In this document: positions 16,579-29,690 of the stretch, piece after piece
How the letters are laid out: every line of letters begins with the position of its first letter
Position numbering within the stretch: position 1 is the first letter of the stretch
From: Pseudomonas floridensis
GTDB taxonomy: Bacteria; Pseudomonadota; Gammaproteobacteria; Pseudomonadales; Pseudomonadaceae
Length of the DNA stretch: 38,262 nucleotides
Assembly (NCBI RefSeq): GCF_002087235.1
Contig: NZ_MUIO01000038.1
Location: 1 to 38,262 of the forward strand
Direction of reading: 5' to 3'
The notes under the pieces: generated by a model
Seen by the model: the letters and a program-made list of their open reading frames with translations, nothing else
Told to the model about the DNA's origin: nothing
Databases searched by the model: none
Position numbers and translations under genes: made by a program

Positions 16579-19500
16579 TCAGAGCCCTTCCAGTTCCGCC
16601 ATCAGGTCGGCCAGTCGGTCGAACTTCTGATCATCGACCTTCGGCCCGCCGAGGCTTTCCAGATGCTGCGCCAGCGCCTGCACGGTGTTGAACTCAAACA
16701 TCGCCCGCAGCGGCACGTTACGCTGCAACTGCTTCTGCGCCCGCGTCACCACCTGTGTGGCGAGCAGCGAGTGACCGCCCAGTTCGAAGAAGTTGTCAGT
16801 GATGCCGACCCGCTCGACCTTCAGCACATCGGCCCAGATAGCGGCCAGCTGCTGTTCCATCTCGCTGCGCGGCGCGACGTAATCCTGCTGCGCCAGGCTC
16901 ACCTCCGGTGCAGGCAGGGCCTTGCGGTCCAACTTGCCATTCGGAGTCAACGGCATCTGCGCAAGCAACACCAGGTGAGACGGCACCATGTAGTCCGGCA
17001 GGCTGGCCTTGAGCTGGTTTTTCAGGTCGTCGCGCAAGGCATCCGGGTCTTGCACGACACCGTTGGGCACCAGGTAGGCGGCCAGCACCTTGCCCAGCGG
17101 GCCGTCGATGTCCAACACCACCGATTCGCGAATCGCGGCATGTTCCTGCAGGCGGGTTTCGATCTCGCCCAGTTCGATGCGGTAGCCGCGAATCTTGACC
17201 TGATGATCGACCCGGCCGACGTACTCCAGCACACCATCGCGGCGACGGCGCGCCAGATCGCCGGTGCGGTACAGACGCTCGCCCGGCGCACCGAACGGGT
17301 TGGGCACGAACACCGGCACGGTACGCAGCGGATCGCCGACATAGCCACGACCGACGCCGGTGCCCGCGACACACAGCTCGCCGACGGCACCCAGCGGTAC
17401 CAGCTCCAGCGTTTCGTCCAGTACGTACAAACGGTTGTTGTCGGTCGGCGAGCCGATCGGCAGGTAAGTGTTGCGCGTGGACGCTTCATCGACCTGGAAG
17501 AACGCGACGTCATCCGAGCATTCGGCCGGCCCGTAGGCATTGACCAGCCCGATATCGGGGTAGCGTTGCAGCCATTGGCTGGCCAGTTCCGGTGGCATGG
17601 CTTCGCCGGTCGGCAGCATCCAGCGCAGACCGTCGAGTGCCGCCTGCTCTTCAGCCAGCAGGCCGGTGATCAGCGACGGCACGCTTTCCAGCACGCTGAT
17701 GCCCTGCGCACTCACATGCTCAAGCAGCGCCTGCGGATCGCGGGCGATGTCGTTGGGCACGATGTCGACCCGTGCGCCGAATAACGGTGCAGCGAGGAAC
17801 TGCCAGACCGAAATGTCGAAGCTTTGCGAGGCGGTCTGGGCGATCACGTCCGTAGCGCTGAGTTTCAGATAAGGCACCTTGCTCAACTGGTTGTTGAGCA
17901 TGCCGCGCTGCTCGACCATCACGCCTTTCGGCAGCCCGGTCGAGCCAGACGTGAAGATCACGTAGGCCAGATTGTCCGGCGCGCTGTGACGACCCGGATT
18001 GTGTTGCGCGGTTACCTGCTGCTGAACGGTTTCCCAGATCAGCAAACGCGGACGACTGGATTCAGGCAACGCGTCCAGCAACGCACTGCCCTGCTCCACA
18101 CAGTGGGCGCTGCACACCAGAACCGGCGTACGACTCTGACCGATGATGCCGCTCAGGCGCGGATTCGGCAGTGCCGGATCCAATGGCAGGTAACCGGCAC
18201 CGGCCTTGAAGCTGCCGATGATCATGCCCAGTAATTCAGGCCCGCGCTCGGCCAGCAGCGCAATCGGTTGGTCGAAGCCGACACCGGTCTCGATCAGCGC
18301 GTGACCGAGGCGATTACTGGCGCTGTTCAGTTCGGCGTAGCTGACCGCCTGATCGAGGCAGGTCACGGCGATACGCTCAGGGTGCTCGGCAACCTGTGCT
18401 TCGAACAGCTCGATGTAGCTGCGCTCCAGCGGATAGGCGCGTTCGCTCTGGTTGCAGCCGTCGAGCAGGAATTCACGTTCCCGTTCGCTGAGCAGCGCCA
18501 GTTCGGCCATGTCACCGTGGAAGCCTTCGACCAGCGCCAGCAGCAGGCGCTTGAATTCGCCGAGCATCCCCTGCACGGTCGATTCGTCGAAATAACGCTG
18601 ATCGTAGGACAGGTGCAGGCCCAGGTCATCGCCGGGATAACAGACCGCTGTCAGCGGATAGTTGGTGTGCGTGCGGCCGGAATCGGAGGTCGCGTTCAGG
18701 CTTTGCGCACGGTCCAGCACCGACACTTCAACCGGCGCGTTCTCGAACACGAACAGGCTGTCGAACAGTGGCTGGCCCTTGGGCAGTTCGCTGTTTTCCT
18801 GAATGGTCACCAGGGGCAGGTATTCGTACTCGCGCAATTGCATGTTGCTGTCGAGCAACTGACTCAACCACTGACGCACGCTGCAGCGCTGATCGTCGCC
18901 CGGCATGCCGACGCGCAGGGCGATGGTGTTGATGAACAGACCGACCGTGCGCTGCATTTGCGGCAGCTCCACCGGACGCCCCGCCACCGTCACGCCGAAC
19001 ACTACGTCGCGATCGCCGCTCATGCGTCGCAGAGTCAGGGCCCATGCAGCCTGGGCGAAGGTGTTGACGGTCAACTGGTGCTGCTGCGCCAGTTCGCGCA
19101 ACCGTGCGCCGTCCGCCACATCAAGCCGGGTGTAGCAATCGCCCACCACCATGCCGCCGCTGTCCCCGGCGTGTTCACGCAGAAACGGACGGTCACTCGG
19201 AATCGGCGTCGGCCGCTCGAAGCCCGCCAGGTTCTGCCGCCACCAGTCACGCGCCTGCGCCAGCCCGCGGCGCTGCAGCCAGCCAATGTAATCGCGATAG
19301 CGCGGAGCCGGAGCGAGTTGTGCATCCCGACCCTCGCCCAGCGCGGTGTAGATGTCGAAAAAATCATTCATGAGCAGCGAGCGGCACCAGGCATCGATAA
19401 GAATGTGGTGATTGCTCATCATGAACCAGTAGCGCGCCTCGCCCACGCGGATCAGGCGCAGGTGGAACGGTGGCTGACGCAGCAGATCGAAGCCGGCCTC

Positions 19501-22500
19501 GCGCTCGGACTTGAGCAAGGCCTGCAGACGTGGCTCCTGCCGGTCGCCCGGCACATCGCGCCAGTCCAGGTAATCGACCGGCGTGTTGCCCGGCTTGTGA
19601 ATGACCTGCAGCATGGTTTCGCCAACGTCCCAGCAGAACGACGCACGCAGCGCTTCATGACGGGCGATGACCGCCTGCCAGGCATGCGCGAACCGTTGCG
19701 GATCCAGCGCACTGTCAATGCGGTAGCGGTCCTGCATGTAATACAGGCCGGTGCCCGGTTCCAGCAGGGTGTGCAGCAGCATGCCCTCCTGCATCGGGGT
19801 CAGCGGATAGACGTCTTCGATGTGGCTCGCCGGAACCGGCAACGCGTCCAGTTGCACCTGATCCAGTTCGGCCAGCGGGAAGTCAGACGGCGTCAGGCCG
19901 CCGCTGCCATCGGCAAGGCAATGCTCGATCAGGGCGTGCAGTTGCGCCAGGTAATCCTGCGCCAGCGCTTCGATGGCGCCCGGCTCGTAACGCTCGGCGC
20001 TGAAGGTCCAGCGCAGCACCAATTCACCGCCATACACCTGACCATCGATGCTCAGCTCGTTGGGCAGCGGGGCATGAGGATCATGGGCCACGCCTGCCGA
20101 CTCTTCCAGCGGAAGGAACAGCGCGTCGCCGTCAAAACTCTGGTCGAACTGGCCCAGGTAGTTGAAGGTGACCGGTGCCGTCGGCAAGGCCTGCATCTCA
20201 CCTCGTTTGCCTGCGCCGGCGAGGTAGCGCAGCACGCCGTAGCCCAGGCCTTTGTGCGGCACTTGACGCAACTGCTCTTTGATCGCCTTGATCGAATCGC
20301 CGGGTGTGGCGTGGTCGGCGGCGGGTGTCAGGCGCATCGGATAGGCGCTGGGAAACCAGCCCACGGTGCGGGTCAGATCAATGTCGTCAAACAGGGTTTC
20401 GCGGCCGTGGCCTTCGAGTTGAATCAGCGTCGAGGCCTGCCCGGTCCAGCGGCACATCACTAGCGCCAATGCGGTCAGCAGCAAGTCGTTGACCTGGGTC
20501 CGATAGGCGCTCGGCACCTGTTGCAGCAGTTGCCGGGTCCTGTTGGCATCCAATCGCACGCTGAGGGTACGGGCGTGACGATTCTGCTGACCGCCATGCG
20601 GGGTCTGGCACGGCAGCGTCGCGGACGGGCCGCTGAGCTGACGTTGCCACCATTGAAGCTCTTCACGCAACGACTCGCTGCCGGCATACGCCTGCAGGCG
20701 ACTCGCCCAGTCCCGGAAGGCACTGGTCTTGGCCGGAAGCCGAACCGGCGCGGCTTCACCAAGCTGCCGGTAAGCGGTCTGCACATCATCGAGCAAGACA
20801 CGCCACGACACACCATCGACCACCAGATGGTGAATGACCATCAGCAACCGTTGTCGGCCCTGCGGTCCGTCCACCAGCACGGCACGCAGCAGCGGACCGT
20901 GTTGCAGATTCAGACTGCGTTGGGCCTGCTCGAACAGAACGACACATTCGCTCAGGTCATCGACCTGCGCGTGCCGCAGTAAAGGCACTTGTTCGGCGGC
21001 GCGATGTTCGGCCGTCCAGCGACCTTCATGCTCCGTGAAGACCAGCCTCAATGCATCATGCTGTTCGAGCACGGCCTGTAGCGCGAGTTCCAACTGTTGA
21101 GCGCTCAAGGGCGCGACAGGCTCCAGAACCAGCGCCTGATTCCAGTGCTGACGTTGGGGAATCGGCATGTCGAAGAACCAGTGCTGAATCGGCGTGAAGC
21201 CCGATTCACCCGTTACCAGGCCCTGCTCGGCCTGAACCGACTCCTGGGTTGTCGCCACCGCAGCCAGTGTTTGTACGGTCTGGTGCTGAAACAGATCACG
21301 CGGGGTGAAAAAAATATTTGCCTGACGTGCCCGGCTGACCACCTGAATCGACAGGATCGAGTCGCCACCCAGCTCGAAGAAATTGTCGTTGAGGCCGACC
21401 TGCTGCACATTCAGCACCGCGCACCAGATCGCCGCCAGTTGCTGCTCCAGTTCACTGACGGGCGCCACGTAATGCTGACGATTGAGTTCAGGGTCCGGCG
21501 CGGGCAAGGCGCGACGATCCAGCTTGCCGTTGGCGGTCAGCGGCATGCCTGACAGCAGGATCAGGTGCGCGGGCACCATGTAATCCGGCAATTTAGCCTT
21601 GAGGTGCGCCTTGAGCGAGTCGCGCAGGCGCGCCTGCTGTTCGTCGCCCTGCCCGGCCACTTCACTGACGACATAACCCGCCAGTTGCTTGCCTGACGGG
21701 GTGTCCAGCGCCAGCACTACGGCTTCGCGAACCGCTTCGTGCTCCAGCAATCGGGTTTCGATTTCGCCCAGTTCGATGCGGAAGCCACGAATCTTCACTT
21801 GATGGTCGATCCGCCCCAGATACTCCACCTGCCCGTCCGCCCGCTGGCGTACCAGATCGCCGGTGCGGTACAGCCTTCCGCCCTGCCCGCTGAACGGATC
21901 CGCCACGAAGCGCTCGGCAGTCATGCCTGGACGCTGGTGATAACCCTGCGCCAGACCGGGCCCGCCGATGTACAGCTCGCCACTCGCGCCCTGCGGCACC
22001 AGCGCCAGATCCGCATCGAGGATGTAGGCCACCCGTGCGCCGACTACTCGACCGATCGGCACGCTGGCTTCGCCGTCGGGCAACTGCTGCGGCGCCAGAC
22101 TGGCCAGTGGCATGACCACGGTTTCGGTCGGGCCATAGGCATTGAAAAACAGTTCGGGCTGGAACACCGCCCGGATGCGGTGCAGGTGCTCGCCGGTCAG
22201 CGCTTCGCCCCCGGTGATGCACATGCGCACCGGCAACGTCTGGTCCTGAGTCGCCAGCCATTGCGCCAACTGGCTGCCATAGCTGGGCGTGAAGCCGAGA
22301 ATATTGACCTGTTGATCGCGGATCAGGCTGCAGATTTCTTCAGCATCCCACTGCCCTTGGGCACGCAATATCACGCGAGCCCCAGCGAGCAACGGCACCA
22401 GTAGCCGCTCAGTGGCGGCGTCGAAATTAATCGAATAGAAATGCAGTTCGCAGTCATCGGGCTGCATGTCGAAGCGACGGATCACCGCCTGACAATGCAT

Positions 22501-25500
22501 GGCGATTTCGCCATGGCACACCACCACGCCCTTCGGCTTGCCGGTCGAGCCCGAGGTGTAGATCAGGTACGCCTGATGCTGCGGCAGGCTGATGAACGGC
22601 AACTCGCCTTCGGGACAAGATGCCAGCGCAGGCGAATCGTCTTCCAGGCACCAGCGCGCCACGCCCTCCGGCAGATCGCCAAGCGCCGCCAGCAGCGTAC
22701 GGTCACCCAGCAACAGACCCACGCCACTGTCTTCGATCATGTATTGCAGACGTTCCAGCGGGTATTCCGGGTCCAGCGGCACGTAGGCGCCACCAGCCTT
22801 GAGAATCGCCAGCAGGCCGACCACCATTTCCAGCGAACGCTCCAGCGCCAGACCGACGCGCACCTGCGGACCTACACCCCGCTCGCGCAGCATCCAGGCC
22901 AGGCGATTGGCCCGGCTGTTCAGTTCACGGTAGCTCAGGGTCTCGCCGGCAAAGGTAAGTGCGGGCGCATCAGGACGCAGGCGCGCCTGTTCGGCAAACA
23001 GCTGATGAACGCACTGATCCAGACGTTGCACGCCCGCTTCGACGCCCAGGTTGTCGAGCAACGCCTGACGCTCGGCGTCCTGCAACAGCGGCAATTCGCT
23101 GAGGCGCTGCTGCGGATCGGCCAGCAGGGCTTGCAGCAGGTTCAGCCAGTGCCCGGCCATCCTGGCGATACGCGGCTCGTCGAACAGGTCGGTGCTGTAG
23201 GTCAGGCAGCAACCCAGACAATGGTCCAGCTCGGTCACTTCCAGGTTGAGGTCGAACTTGGTCGCGCGCGCATCGTTGACCAGATACTCGACGGTCATCC
23301 CGGCCAGCTCGCGACTTTGCTGGAACTCCCAGCGCTGCACGTTGCACATCACCTGAAACAGTGGGTTGTAGGCCGCGCTGCGCGGTGGCTGTAAGGCTTC
23401 GACCAGATGATCGAAGGGCAAGTCCTGGTGCGACTGACCTTCGATGACGGTGTGCCGCACCTGTTCGAACAACTGCGCCACGCTCATCTGCCCGTCGAGC
23501 TGCACACGCAGCACCTGGGTGTTGAGAAACGCGCCGATCAGGCCTTCGCTTTCCGGCCGGATCCGGTTGGCCACCGGCGCGCCAATGCGCAGGTCGGTCT
23601 GTCCACTGTAACGGTAGAGCAACACCGCCAGCGTGGCGGTCATGGTCATGAACAGGGTCAGGCCGTTCTGCGCGTTGAAGGCGCGCACTTTTGCGGCCAG
23701 ACCGGACTCGAGATCGAAACGATACAGTTCGCCTTGATGACTCTGCACCGGCGGACGCGGCCGGTCGCCGGGCAACTCCAGCAACGGATGCTCGTTACCC
23801 AGCTGCGCGGTCCAGTAATCCAGTTGCCGCTGACGCTCGCCCGCCTCCATCCATTGGCGCTGCCAGACGCTGTAATCCAGATATTGCACCGCCAGCGGTT
23901 CCAGCGGCGACGGTTTGCCGTCGATGAACGCCTCGTAGAGCAGCCCCAGTTCGCGGGCGAATATGTCCATCGCCCAGCCTTCGGTGACGATGTGGTGCAA
24001 GGTCAGGACGAAGTAATGCTCCAGCTCGCCCGCCCGGACCAGACAGGCGCGCAGCAGCGGCCCGGTTTCCAGGTCAAACGGCTGATGCGCTTCGCTGTCG
24101 GCCAGAGCCTGAAGCCGTTGCTGGCGCTCGTCGGCGGGCAGTTCGCAGAGGTCCTGCCACTGCACTTGCAGGCCGGTCTGTTCGGACACCTTCTGACAGG
24201 CAATACCGTCAATACTCGGGAACGTCGTACGCAGGGTTTCATGGCGCATGATCAACGCCTGCAACGCCGCTTCGAACCGCTCGATGTCCAGCGTTCCTTT
24301 CAGACGCGCCATGCCGCCAACGTTGTAGGCCGGGCTGTCCGGTTCCATCTGCCAGAGGAACCACATGCGTTGCTGCGAATAGGACAACGGCACGGGCTGG
24401 CTGCGGTCGACACGAGCGATGGGTTGCAGGCTGCCGCGCACGCCGGAGGCCTGAATCCTTTCCACCTGTTCGGCGAAGGCACCCAGTTCACTGGCTTCGA
24501 ACAGTGTGCGCAGCGGCAGGTCGATGTCGCACGCCTGGCGCACGCGGGAGATGATCTGAGTGGCCAGCAACGAGTGGCCGCCCAAGGCGAAGAAATCGTC
24601 ACACAGGCCGACACGCGGCACGCCCAGCACTTCGCGCCAGATGCCTGCAATCTGCTTGTGCAATGCCGTTTGCGGCTCGACGTGTTCACGGGTCTGCCAT
24701 TGCGGTTCGGGCAAGGCGCGGCGGTCGAGTTTGCCGCTAGGGCTCAGGGGCATGTTGTCCAGACGCACCAGTTGCGCGGGCACCATGTAATCCGGCAACT
24801 CCAGGCTGAGAGCGGACTTGACGCGCTCGCTCTGCAACGCTTCGCTTTCATGCGCCAGTGTCGAGGTGTAATAGCCAATCAGTTGCGCGCCGGCCACCGT
24901 GTCGCGAACCAGCACCGCCGCCTGCCCGATGCCCGGCTGAGCCAGCAGCCGCGCTTCGATTTCCTGCGGTTCGACCCGAAAACCACGCACCTTGACCTGC
25001 TGATCGAGACGCCCCAGGTATTCGAGCGCGCCATCCGCGGCCCAGCGTACGAGGTCGCCGGTGCGGTACAGGCGCTCGCCTGCCTCGCCCATCGGGTCGG
25101 CCACGAACCGCTCGGCGGTCAGCGCCGGGCGGTTCAGATAACCGCGTGCCAGACCGATGCCGCCAATGCACAACTCACCGGCTACGCCGTGCGGCACCTG
25201 GTTCAGTTCGCTGTCCAGCACCCGACACACCACGTTGCCCAGCGGACGGCCAATCGGCGAGCGCTCGCCATCCGCCACCTGGCAATGCCAGTGAGTGACG
25301 TTGATCGCGGTCTCGGTCGGACCGTAGCGGTTGTACAATTGCACATTCGGCAAGTGTTCCAGTACGCGGTTGCGCAACTCGCCGGACAGCGCTTCGCCCC
25401 CGGAGAACAGGCGACGCAGACTGGCGCATTGGCGGGTCAGCGGCTCGTCGATGAACAACTGCAACAACGGCGGCACGAAGTGCAGCGTAGTGACGCCGTA

Positions 25501-28500
25501 TTCGGTGATCAGTTGCGCGATGCGATACGGATCGCGGTGTTCTCCGGGACCGGCCAGCAGCAAACGGCAACCGGTAATCAGCGGCCAGAAGCATTCCCAC
25601 ACCGACACGTCAAAGCTGATCGGTGCTTTCTGCATCAACACATCGGTGTCGTCCAGCGCATAGGTCGCCTGCATCCATTGCAGACGCTCGGCCAACGCCG
25701 CATGCGTGTTGCCGACGCCCTTGGGCTGCCCGGTGGAGCCGGAGGTGTAAATCACGTACGCGAGGTTATCGCCCTGCAAATGCAGACCCGGCGCACTGAC
25801 CGGCCAGCTTTCCAGGTTCAGCGTGTCCATCGCCACGGTGCACACGCCTTCTGCGCTCGGCAGGTCGCCCAACAGATGGCTCTGGGTCAGCAGCAGACCG
25901 ACACCGCTGTCTTCGAGCATGTAGGCCAGACGCTCGGTCGGGTAATCCGGGTCCAGTGGCACGTAAGCACCGCCAGCCTTGAGGATCGCCAACAGACCGA
26001 TCAGCAATTGCGGCGAACGTTCGGCAGCGATCGCCACCTTGACGTCCGGCCCGACGCCCTTGTCGCGCAGGTAATGCGCCAGCCGGTTGGCCTGGCTGTG
26101 CAGACTGGCAAAATCGAGGCTGCCGCCGTCCCACAGCAAGGCGATACGCTCCGGGGTCTGCCGCACCTGCTGATTGAGCAGCTCCGGCAACCAGCGTTCG
26201 GCGGGCGTACAGGGTGCCTCGCTCCAGAGGGCCTGCCGAGACTGCTCGTCATCGCTGAGCAGTTGCAGATCACCCAGCGCAGTCTGTGGCTGCTGGCTGA
26301 CCTGAGTCAGTAACCGCACGTAGTGCCTGGCCATGCGCACGATGGTGTCGCGTTCGAACAGTTCATCGGCATAGTCGAACGACAGGATCAGGCGACCGTT
26401 CTTGTCTTCTTCGCTGTGCAGTTGCAGGTCGAACTTGGCTTCGCGGCTGTGCCACGGCAACTCTTCGGCCAGCAAGCCCGGCAACCGGCGCAAGGCACTC
26501 AAATCGCGTTGCTGGTGGTTGAACATGACCTGAAACAAACCGTGTTCACGCGCCTGCGGGAAGGCTTCGACCAGTTGATCGAACGGCACGTCCTGATGCG
26601 CCTGCGCGTCGAGCGCCGTCTGGCGGGTCTGGGCCAGCAAAGTCGAGAACGGCTGGCGCGAATCGAGTCGGGCACGCAACACCAGGGTGTTGATGAAGAA
26701 GCCAATCATGCCTTGGGTTTCATGGCGCGGCCGGTTGGCGCCGGGCACACCGATGCGAAGATCGGTCTGACCGCTGTAGCGATGCAAAAGGGTCTGGAAC
26801 CCGGCCAGCAACAGCATGAACGGTGTCGACTGCCATGCTTGCGCGGTGCTGCGCACGGCGGCGCTCAGTTCGGCACTCAGGCGCAGGCTGTAACGGTCGG
26901 CACTGTGCCGTTGGCGCGCCGAACGCGGATGATCGGGGGTCAGCGCCAGCACCGGCTGCTCGTCGCCCAACTGCCCTTTCCAGTACGCCAGTTGACGCTC
27001 GGCCTCGCCGCGGACCAGCCATTCACGCTGCCACTGGCCGTAGTCGGCATACCGCAGCGCCAAAGGTGCCAGTTCAAGTGATTGCCCTTGAACTGCGGCG
27101 GCGTAAAGACGCGAAAACTCGTCGATCAACACGTTCAGCGACCAGCCGTCGGCAACGATGTGATGCAGCGTCACCAACAGTTGATGTTCTTCGTCGTCCA
27201 GTTGCACCAGCGTCACGCGCAGCAACGGGCCGTTTTGCAGATCGAACGGCTGGCAGGCCTGCTCTTCGCGAATGGCCCGCGCACGTGCCTGACGCTCATC
27301 GCCAGACAGGCTGCTAAGGTCCAGCTCCTGTAGCTGAAAAGCGGTGGCCGGATCGATGCGTTGCAGCGCCACGCCGTCGTGTTCATAGAAGCGGGTACGC
27401 AGCGACTCATGGCGTTCGATCAGCCGCTGAAAACTGTCGCGCAACGCGGTGCGGTCCAGTTCGCCCCGCAGGTGCAGACCACCGGGAATGTTGTAGGCGC
27501 TGCTGCGCGGGTCCAGTTGCCAGACAAACCACAGGCGGTTCTGAGCCAGGGACTGCGGCAAATGCTCGTTGCCGGGCAGTCGCTCGATGGCGTTTTTTTC
27601 GTCGGGTAAGGTGCCTTGTCGGGCAGCGATCTGCAGTGCTTCGATCTGCGCAACGAACGCACCCAGTGTCGGCGCTTCGAACAGCAGGCGCAGACTCAGG
27701 TCGATGCCCAGCACCTCACGCAGCCTGGCCACGACCTGAGTCGCTGCAATCGAGTTGCCGCCAAGCAGGAAGAAGTGGTCATCCGCGCTGACCTGCTCCT
27801 GCTGCAAGTGTTCGCACCAGACGCTGGCAACTTTGGCCAGCAGTTCCGAACCGGTTGCGTGGACCGGCGCCGAATGGCTTGAAGTGCCTTGAGGAAACAC
27901 GGCGTAGCTGTCCAGACTGCCATCGGCCAGACGCGTGCGGCAGGCCGAACGTTGCAGTTTGCCACTGGACGTCTTGGGCAATGCGCCGGGGTTGAGCAGC
28001 ACGACCACGGAAGGCGCTTCCTGAAAAGCATCGGCCACGGCCTGACGAATAACATTGATCAGTGCCTCGGGGGGCAGGATTTTCTGCACGCTGCGACTGA
28101 CTTCAGCCGCAATGCCGATGCCCTCACTGCCCGCTTGAGTCACCGCGAAGGCGGCGATGCGGCCTTTACGCACCACATCGACGTCACGTTCGACGACTTT
28201 TTCGATGTCCTGCGGGTACAGGTTGTGACCGCGCACGATCAGCATGTCCTTCAAACGCCCGGTGATGTACAGCTCGCCGTGGCGCTGAAATCCCAGGTCG
28301 CCAGTGCGCAGCCATGTCTGTCCGTCGTGCTCGACAAAGCTTTTGGCGGTCGCCTCGGGATTGCGCCAGTAACCATGGGCAATGCTCGGACCTGTCGCCC
28401 AGACTTCTCCTACAAAGTTTTCATCCAGTACGTGCATACCGTTCGGATCGACGATCAACACACCGTGCCCCGGCTGACCGGTGCCGCAACTCATCACCGG

Positions 28501-29598
28501 ACTGCCCTCACCCAGTTCGACGACGTTGCGGGCCAGCGCGGTCTCGTCCAGGCGCAGCGATGGAATACCGTTACCGCGCTTGCCACCGGCGACATAGAGC
28601 GTGGCCTCGGCCAGCCCGTAGGACGCCATGAAGCTGTCGGGCGTAAAGCCGCAGCTGGCGAACTTCTCGGCGAATGCATCGAGGCTGTCCTGCCGGATCG
28701 GCTCGGAGCCGGAATAGGCCACGCGCCAGCGGCTCAGGTCCAGGCGCTCCACTGCCGAATCGCTGACCCGCGCGCTGCACAGTTGATACGCAAAGTCCGG
28801 CCCGCCGCTGATCGTGCCGCCGTATTCGCTGATCGCTTCCAGCCAGCGCAACGGCCGGGTCAGAAAGTACGCAGGCGCCATCAATACACAAGGCACGCCG
28901 CTGAAAATGGGTTGCAACAGGCCGCCGATCAGCCCCATGTCGTGGTACAGCGGCAACCAGCTGACGATCACATCGTCGGGATTGACGTCGATACCGAAGC
29001 CGTGACGGATCAGTTGTTCATTGGCAACCAGATTGCCGTGCGTGACTTGAACGCCTTTGGGCAAGGCGGTCGAACCGGAAGTGTATTGCAGAAAGGCGAC
29101 GTCGTCGCTGCGCAAATCGGGCCCCTGCCAATCGTCGGCAAGCGCGCCGTCCAGCGTGTCCACGCAAAGCAATTGTGGTGCATCAACCGCGGCCAGTTCG
29201 TCCAGTTGCAGCAACGCGGCTTGCAGGTCGGAACCGGTCAGCACCACACGCGGCTCGGCGTCGATGATGATCGACAGCAGGCGCTCCTGATGATGACGGC
29301 GATTGGATTCCGGCGGATAGGCCGGCACCGCAATGACTCCGGCGTACAGGCAGCCGAAAAATGCCGCCACGTAGTCCGGCCCGCTATGAAACAGCAGAAT
29401 CGCCCGGTCTCCGGGCTCGGCCTGACGTTGCAGCGCTGCGGCGATGGTGCGGGCGCGCAGGTCCAGATCACGGTAGGTCAGCACCAGGCCCTGGCTGTTT
29501 TCGTCGGAGAGAAAACGCAGCGCCAATCGGTCCGGCGTTTTCGCGGCGCGACGCTGGAGCGCCTGGGCCAGGGTGTCGGGGAGTTCAAACGCTTCCAT
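16579..29598 (-). CDS. pvdL: PvdL: pyoverdine chromophore NRPS (acyl ligase, Glu, Tyr, Dab modules)
   Basis: 4339 residues from ATG 29598 (P. aeruginosa PvdL is about 4340). Domains in order: acyl-AMP ligase (about 1-570, [11 protein letters not shown] near 173); carrier (Ser616); condensation (HHIVADG near 812); adenylation (near 1285); carrier (Ser1676); condensation (HHIVTEG near 1868); adenylation (near 2347); carrier GGDSI (Ser2747); epimerase (HHLVVDG near 2920); condensation of the type following a D-residue (NHHILIDAW near 3393); adenylation (near 3886); carrier (Ser4277). Codes read D-V-W-H-F-G-R-I-N-K, D-A-E-G-I-G-A-V-M-K and D-I-W-E-L-T-A-D-D-K. The last is the Dab code; Glu and D-Tyr for the first two come from known PvdL architecture. 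Known: PvdL starts with a fatty acyl group and builds acyl-Glu-D-Tyr-Dab. AGGA 8 nt upstream supports the start. There is no thioesterase; the chain passes to the Lys NRPS. Confidence 0.97.
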   Translation of the reverse strand: MEAFELPDTLAQALQRRAAKTPDRLALRFLSDENSQGLVLTYRDLDLRARTIAAALQRQAEPGDRAILLFHSGPDYVAAFFGCLYAGVIAVPAYPPESNRRHHQERLLSIIIDAEPRVVLTGSDLQAALLQLDELAAVDAPQLLCVDTLDGALADDWQGPDLRSDDVAFLQYTSGSTALPKGVQVTHGNLVANEQLIRHGFGIDVNPDDVIVSWLPLYHDMGLIGGLLQPIFSGVPCVLMAPAYFLTRPLRWLEAISEYGGTISGGPDFAYQLCSARVSDSAVERLDLSRWRVAYSGSEPIRQDSLDAFAEKFASCGFTPDSFMASYGLAEATLYVAGGKRGNGIPSLRLDETALARNVVELGEGSPVMSCGTGQPGHGVLIVDPNGMHVLDENFVGEVWATGPSIAHGYWRNPEATAKSFVEHDGQTWLRTGDLGFQRHGELYITGRLKDMLIVRGHNLYPQDIEKVVERDVDVVRKGRIAAFAVTQAGSEGIGIAAEVSRSVQKILPPEALINVIRQAVADAFQEAPSVVVLLNPGALPKTSSGKLQRSACRTRLADGSLDSYAVFPQGTSSHSAPVHATGSELLAKVASVWCEHLQQEQVSADDHFFLLGGNSIAATQVVARLREVLGIDLSLRLLFEAPTLGAFVAQIEALQIAARQGTLPDEKNAIERLPGNEHLPQSLAQNRLWFVWQLDPRSSAYNIPGGLHLRGELDRTALRDSFQRLIERHESLRTRFYEHDGVALQRIDPATAFQLQELDLSSLSGDERQARARAIREEQACQPFDLQNGPLLRVTLVQLDDEEHQLLVTLHHIVADGWSLNVLIDEFSRLYAAAVQGQSLELAPLALRYADYGQWQREWLVRGEAERQLAYWKGQLGDEQPVLALTPDHPRSARQRHSADRYSLRLSAELSAAVRSTAQAWQSTPFMLLLAGFQTLLHRYSGQTDLRIGVPGANRPRHETQGMIGFFINTLVLRARLDSRQPFSTLLAQTRQTALDAQAHQDVPFDQLVEAFPQAREHGLFQVMFNHQQRDLSALRRLPGLLAEELPWHSREAKFDLQLHSEEDKNGRLILSFDYADELFERDTIVRMARHYVRLLTQVSQQPQTALGDLQLLSDDEQSRQALWSEAPCTPAERWLPELLNQQVRQTPERIALLWDGGSLDFASLHSQANRLAHYLRDKGVGPDVKVAIAAERSPQLLIGLLAILKAGGAYVPLDPDYPTERLAYMLEDSGVGLLLTQSHLLGDLPSAEGVCTVAMDTLNLESWPVSAPGLHLQGDNLAYVIYTSGSTGQPKGVGNTHAALAERLQWMQATYALDDTDVLMQKAPISFDVSVWECFWPLITGCRLLLAGPGEHRDPYRIAQLITEYGVTTLHFVPPLLQLFIDEPLTRQCASLRRLFSGGEALSGELRNRVLEHLPNVQLYNRYGPTETAINVTHWHCQVADGERSPIGRPLGNVVCRVLDSELNQVPHGVAGELCIGGIGLARGYLNRPALTAERFVADPMGEAGERLYRTGDLVRWAADGALEYLGRLDQQVKVRGFRVEPQEIEARLLAQPGIGQAAVLVRDTVAGAQLIGYYTSTLAHESEALQSERVKSALSLELPDYMVPAQLVRLDNMPLSPSGKLDRRALPEPQWQTREHVEPQTALHKQIAGIWREVLGVPRVGLCDDFFALGGHSLLATQIISRVRQACDIDLPLRTLFEASELGAFAEQVERIQASGVRGSLQPIARVDRSQPVPLSYSQQRMWFLWQMEPDSPAYNVGGMARLKGTLDIERFEAALQALIMRHETLRTTFPSIDGIACQKVSEQTGLQVQWQDLCELPADERQQRLQALADSEAHQPFDLETGPLLRACLVRAGELEHYFVLTLHHIVTEGWAMDIFARELGLLYEAFIDGKPSPLEPLAVQYLDYSVWQRQWMEAGERQRQLDYWTAQLGNEHPLLELPGDRPRPPVQSHQGELYRFDLESGLAAKVRAFNAQNGLTLFMTMTATLAVLLYRYSGQTDLRIGAPVANRIRPESEGLIGAFLNTQVLRVQLDGQMSVAQLFEQVRHTVIEGQSHQDLPFDHLVEALQPPRSAAYNPLFQVMCNVQRWEFQQSRELAGMTVEYLVNDARATKFDLNLEVTELDHCLGCCLTYSTDLFDEPRIARMAGHWLNLLQALLADPQQRLSELPLLQDAERQALLDNLGVEAGVQRLDQCVHQLFAEQARLRPDAPALTFAGETLSYRELNSRANRLAWMLRERGVGPQVRVGLALERSLEMVVGLLAILKAGGAYVPLDPEYPLERLQYMIEDSGVGLLLGDRTLLAALGDLPEGVARWCLEDDSPALASCPEGELPFISLPQHQAYLIYTSGSTGKPKGVVVCHGEIAMHCQAVIRRFDMQPDDCELHFYSINFDAATERLLVPLLAGARVILRAQGQWDAEEICSLIRDQQVNILGFTPSYGSQLAQWLATQDQTLPVRMCITGGEALTGEHLHRIRAVFQPELFFNAYGPTETVVMPLASLAPQQLPDGEASVPIGRVVGARVAYILDADLALVPQGASGELYIGGPGLAQGYHQRPGMTAERFVADPFSGQGGRLYRTGDLVRQRADGQVEYLGRIDHQVKIRGFRIELGEIETRLLEHEAVREAVVLALDTPSGKQLAGYVVSEVAGQGDEQQARLRDSLKAHLKAKLPDYMVPAHLILLSGMPLTANGKLDRRALPAPDPELNRQHYVAPVSELEQQLAAIWCAVLNVQQVGLNDNFFELGGDSILSIQVVSRARQANIFFTPRDLFQHQTVQTLAAVATTQESVQAEQGLVTGESGFTPIQHWFFDMPIPQRQHWNQALVLEPVAPLSAQQLELALQAVLEQHDALRLVFTEHEGRWTAEHRAAEQVPLLRHAQVDDLSECVVLFEQAQRSLNLQHGPLLRAVLVDGPQGRQRLLMVIHHLVVDGVSWRVLLDDVQTAYRQLGEAAPVRLPAKTSAFRDWASRLQAYAGSESLREELQWWQRQLSGPSATLPCQTPHGGQQNRHARTLSVRLDANRTRQLLQQVPSAYRTQVNDLLLTALALVMCRWTGQASTLIQLEGHGRETLFDDIDLTRTVGWFPSAYPMRLTPAADHATPGDSIKAIKEQLRQVPHKGLGYGVLRYLAGAGKRGEMQALPTAPVTFNYLGQFDQSFDGDALFLPLEESAGVAHDPHAPLPNELSIDGQVYGGELVLRWTFSAERYEPGAIEALAQDYLAQLHALIEHCLADGSGGLTPSDFPLAELDQVQLDALPVPASHIEDVYPLTPMQEGMLLHTLLEPGTGLYYMQDRYRIDSALDPQRFAHAWQAVIARHEALRASFCWDVGETMLQVIHKPGNTPVDYLDWRDVPGDRQEPRLQALLKSEREAGFDLLRQPPFHLRLIRVGEARYWFMMSNHHILIDAWCRSLLMNDFFDIYTALGEGRDAQLAPAPRYRDYIGWLQRRGLAQARDWWRQNLAGFERPTPIPSDRPFLREHAGDSGGMVVGDCYTRLDVADGARLRELAQQHQLTVNTFAQAAWALTLRRMSGDRDVVFGVTVAGRPVELPQMQRTVGLFINTIALRVGMPGDDQRCSVRQWLSQLLDSNMQLREYEYLPLVTIQENSELPKGQPLFDSLFVFENAPVEVSVLDRAQSLNATSDSGRTHTNYPLTAVCYPGDDLGLHLSYDQRYFDESTVQGMLGEFKRLLLALVEGFHGDMAELALLSEREREFLLDGCNQSERAYPLERSYIELFEAQVAEHPERIAVTCLDQAVSYAELNSASNRLGHALIETGVGFDQPIALLAERGPELLGMIIGSFKAGAGYLPLDPALPNPRLSGIIGQSRTPVLVCSAHCVEQGSALLDALPESSRPRLLIWETVQQQVTAQHNPGRHSAPDNLAYVIFTSGSTGLPKGVMVEQRGMLNNQLSKVPYLKLSATDVIAQTASQSFDISVWQFLAAPLFGARVDIVPNDIARDPQALLEHVSAQGISVLESVPSLITGLLAEEQAALDGLRWMLPTGEAMPPELASQWLQRYPDIGLVNAYGPAECSDDVAFFQVDEASTRNTYLPIGSPTDNNRLYVLDETLELVPLGAVGELCVAGTGVGRGYVGDPLRTVPVFVPNPFGAPGERLYRTGDLARRRRDGVLEYVGRVDHQVKIRGYRIELGEIETRLQEHAAIRESVVLDIDGPLGKVLAAYLVPNGVVQDPDALRDDLKNQLKASLPDYMVPSHLVLLAQMPLTPNGKLDRKALPAPEVSLAQQDYVAPRSEMEQQLAAIWADVLKVERVGITDNFFELGGHSLLATQVVTRAQKQLQRNVPLRAMFEFNTVQALAQHLESLGGPKVDDQKFDRLADLMAELEGL

Positions 29599-29653
29599 GA
29601 TCGGGTTCCTGCTAGGTTCGGCTTGCCAGATGGGGCTGGATTTCAAAAGAGCG

Positions 29654-29675
29654 CGCGTCGCTCATCGGCGACGCG
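29654..29675 (-). promoter_or_regulatory. Hairpin in the pvdG-pvdL gap
   Basis: An 8-bp GC-rich stem (29654-29661 with 29668-29675) has a 6-nt loop in the 92-nt gap. On the transcribed strand it is followed a few nucleotides later by TCTTTT. This looks like a weak attenuator or an RNA-processing/stability hairpin rather than a full terminator, since pvdL has no visible promoter of its own here. Confidence 0.35.
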
Positions 29676-29690
29676 TCAGGCGAGCGGCGG

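Noticed and set aside
29599..29646. 16-codon N-terminal extension of PvdL from a TTG
   Set aside because: ATG 29598 has AGGA at good spacing and matches the known PvdL N-terminus and length.
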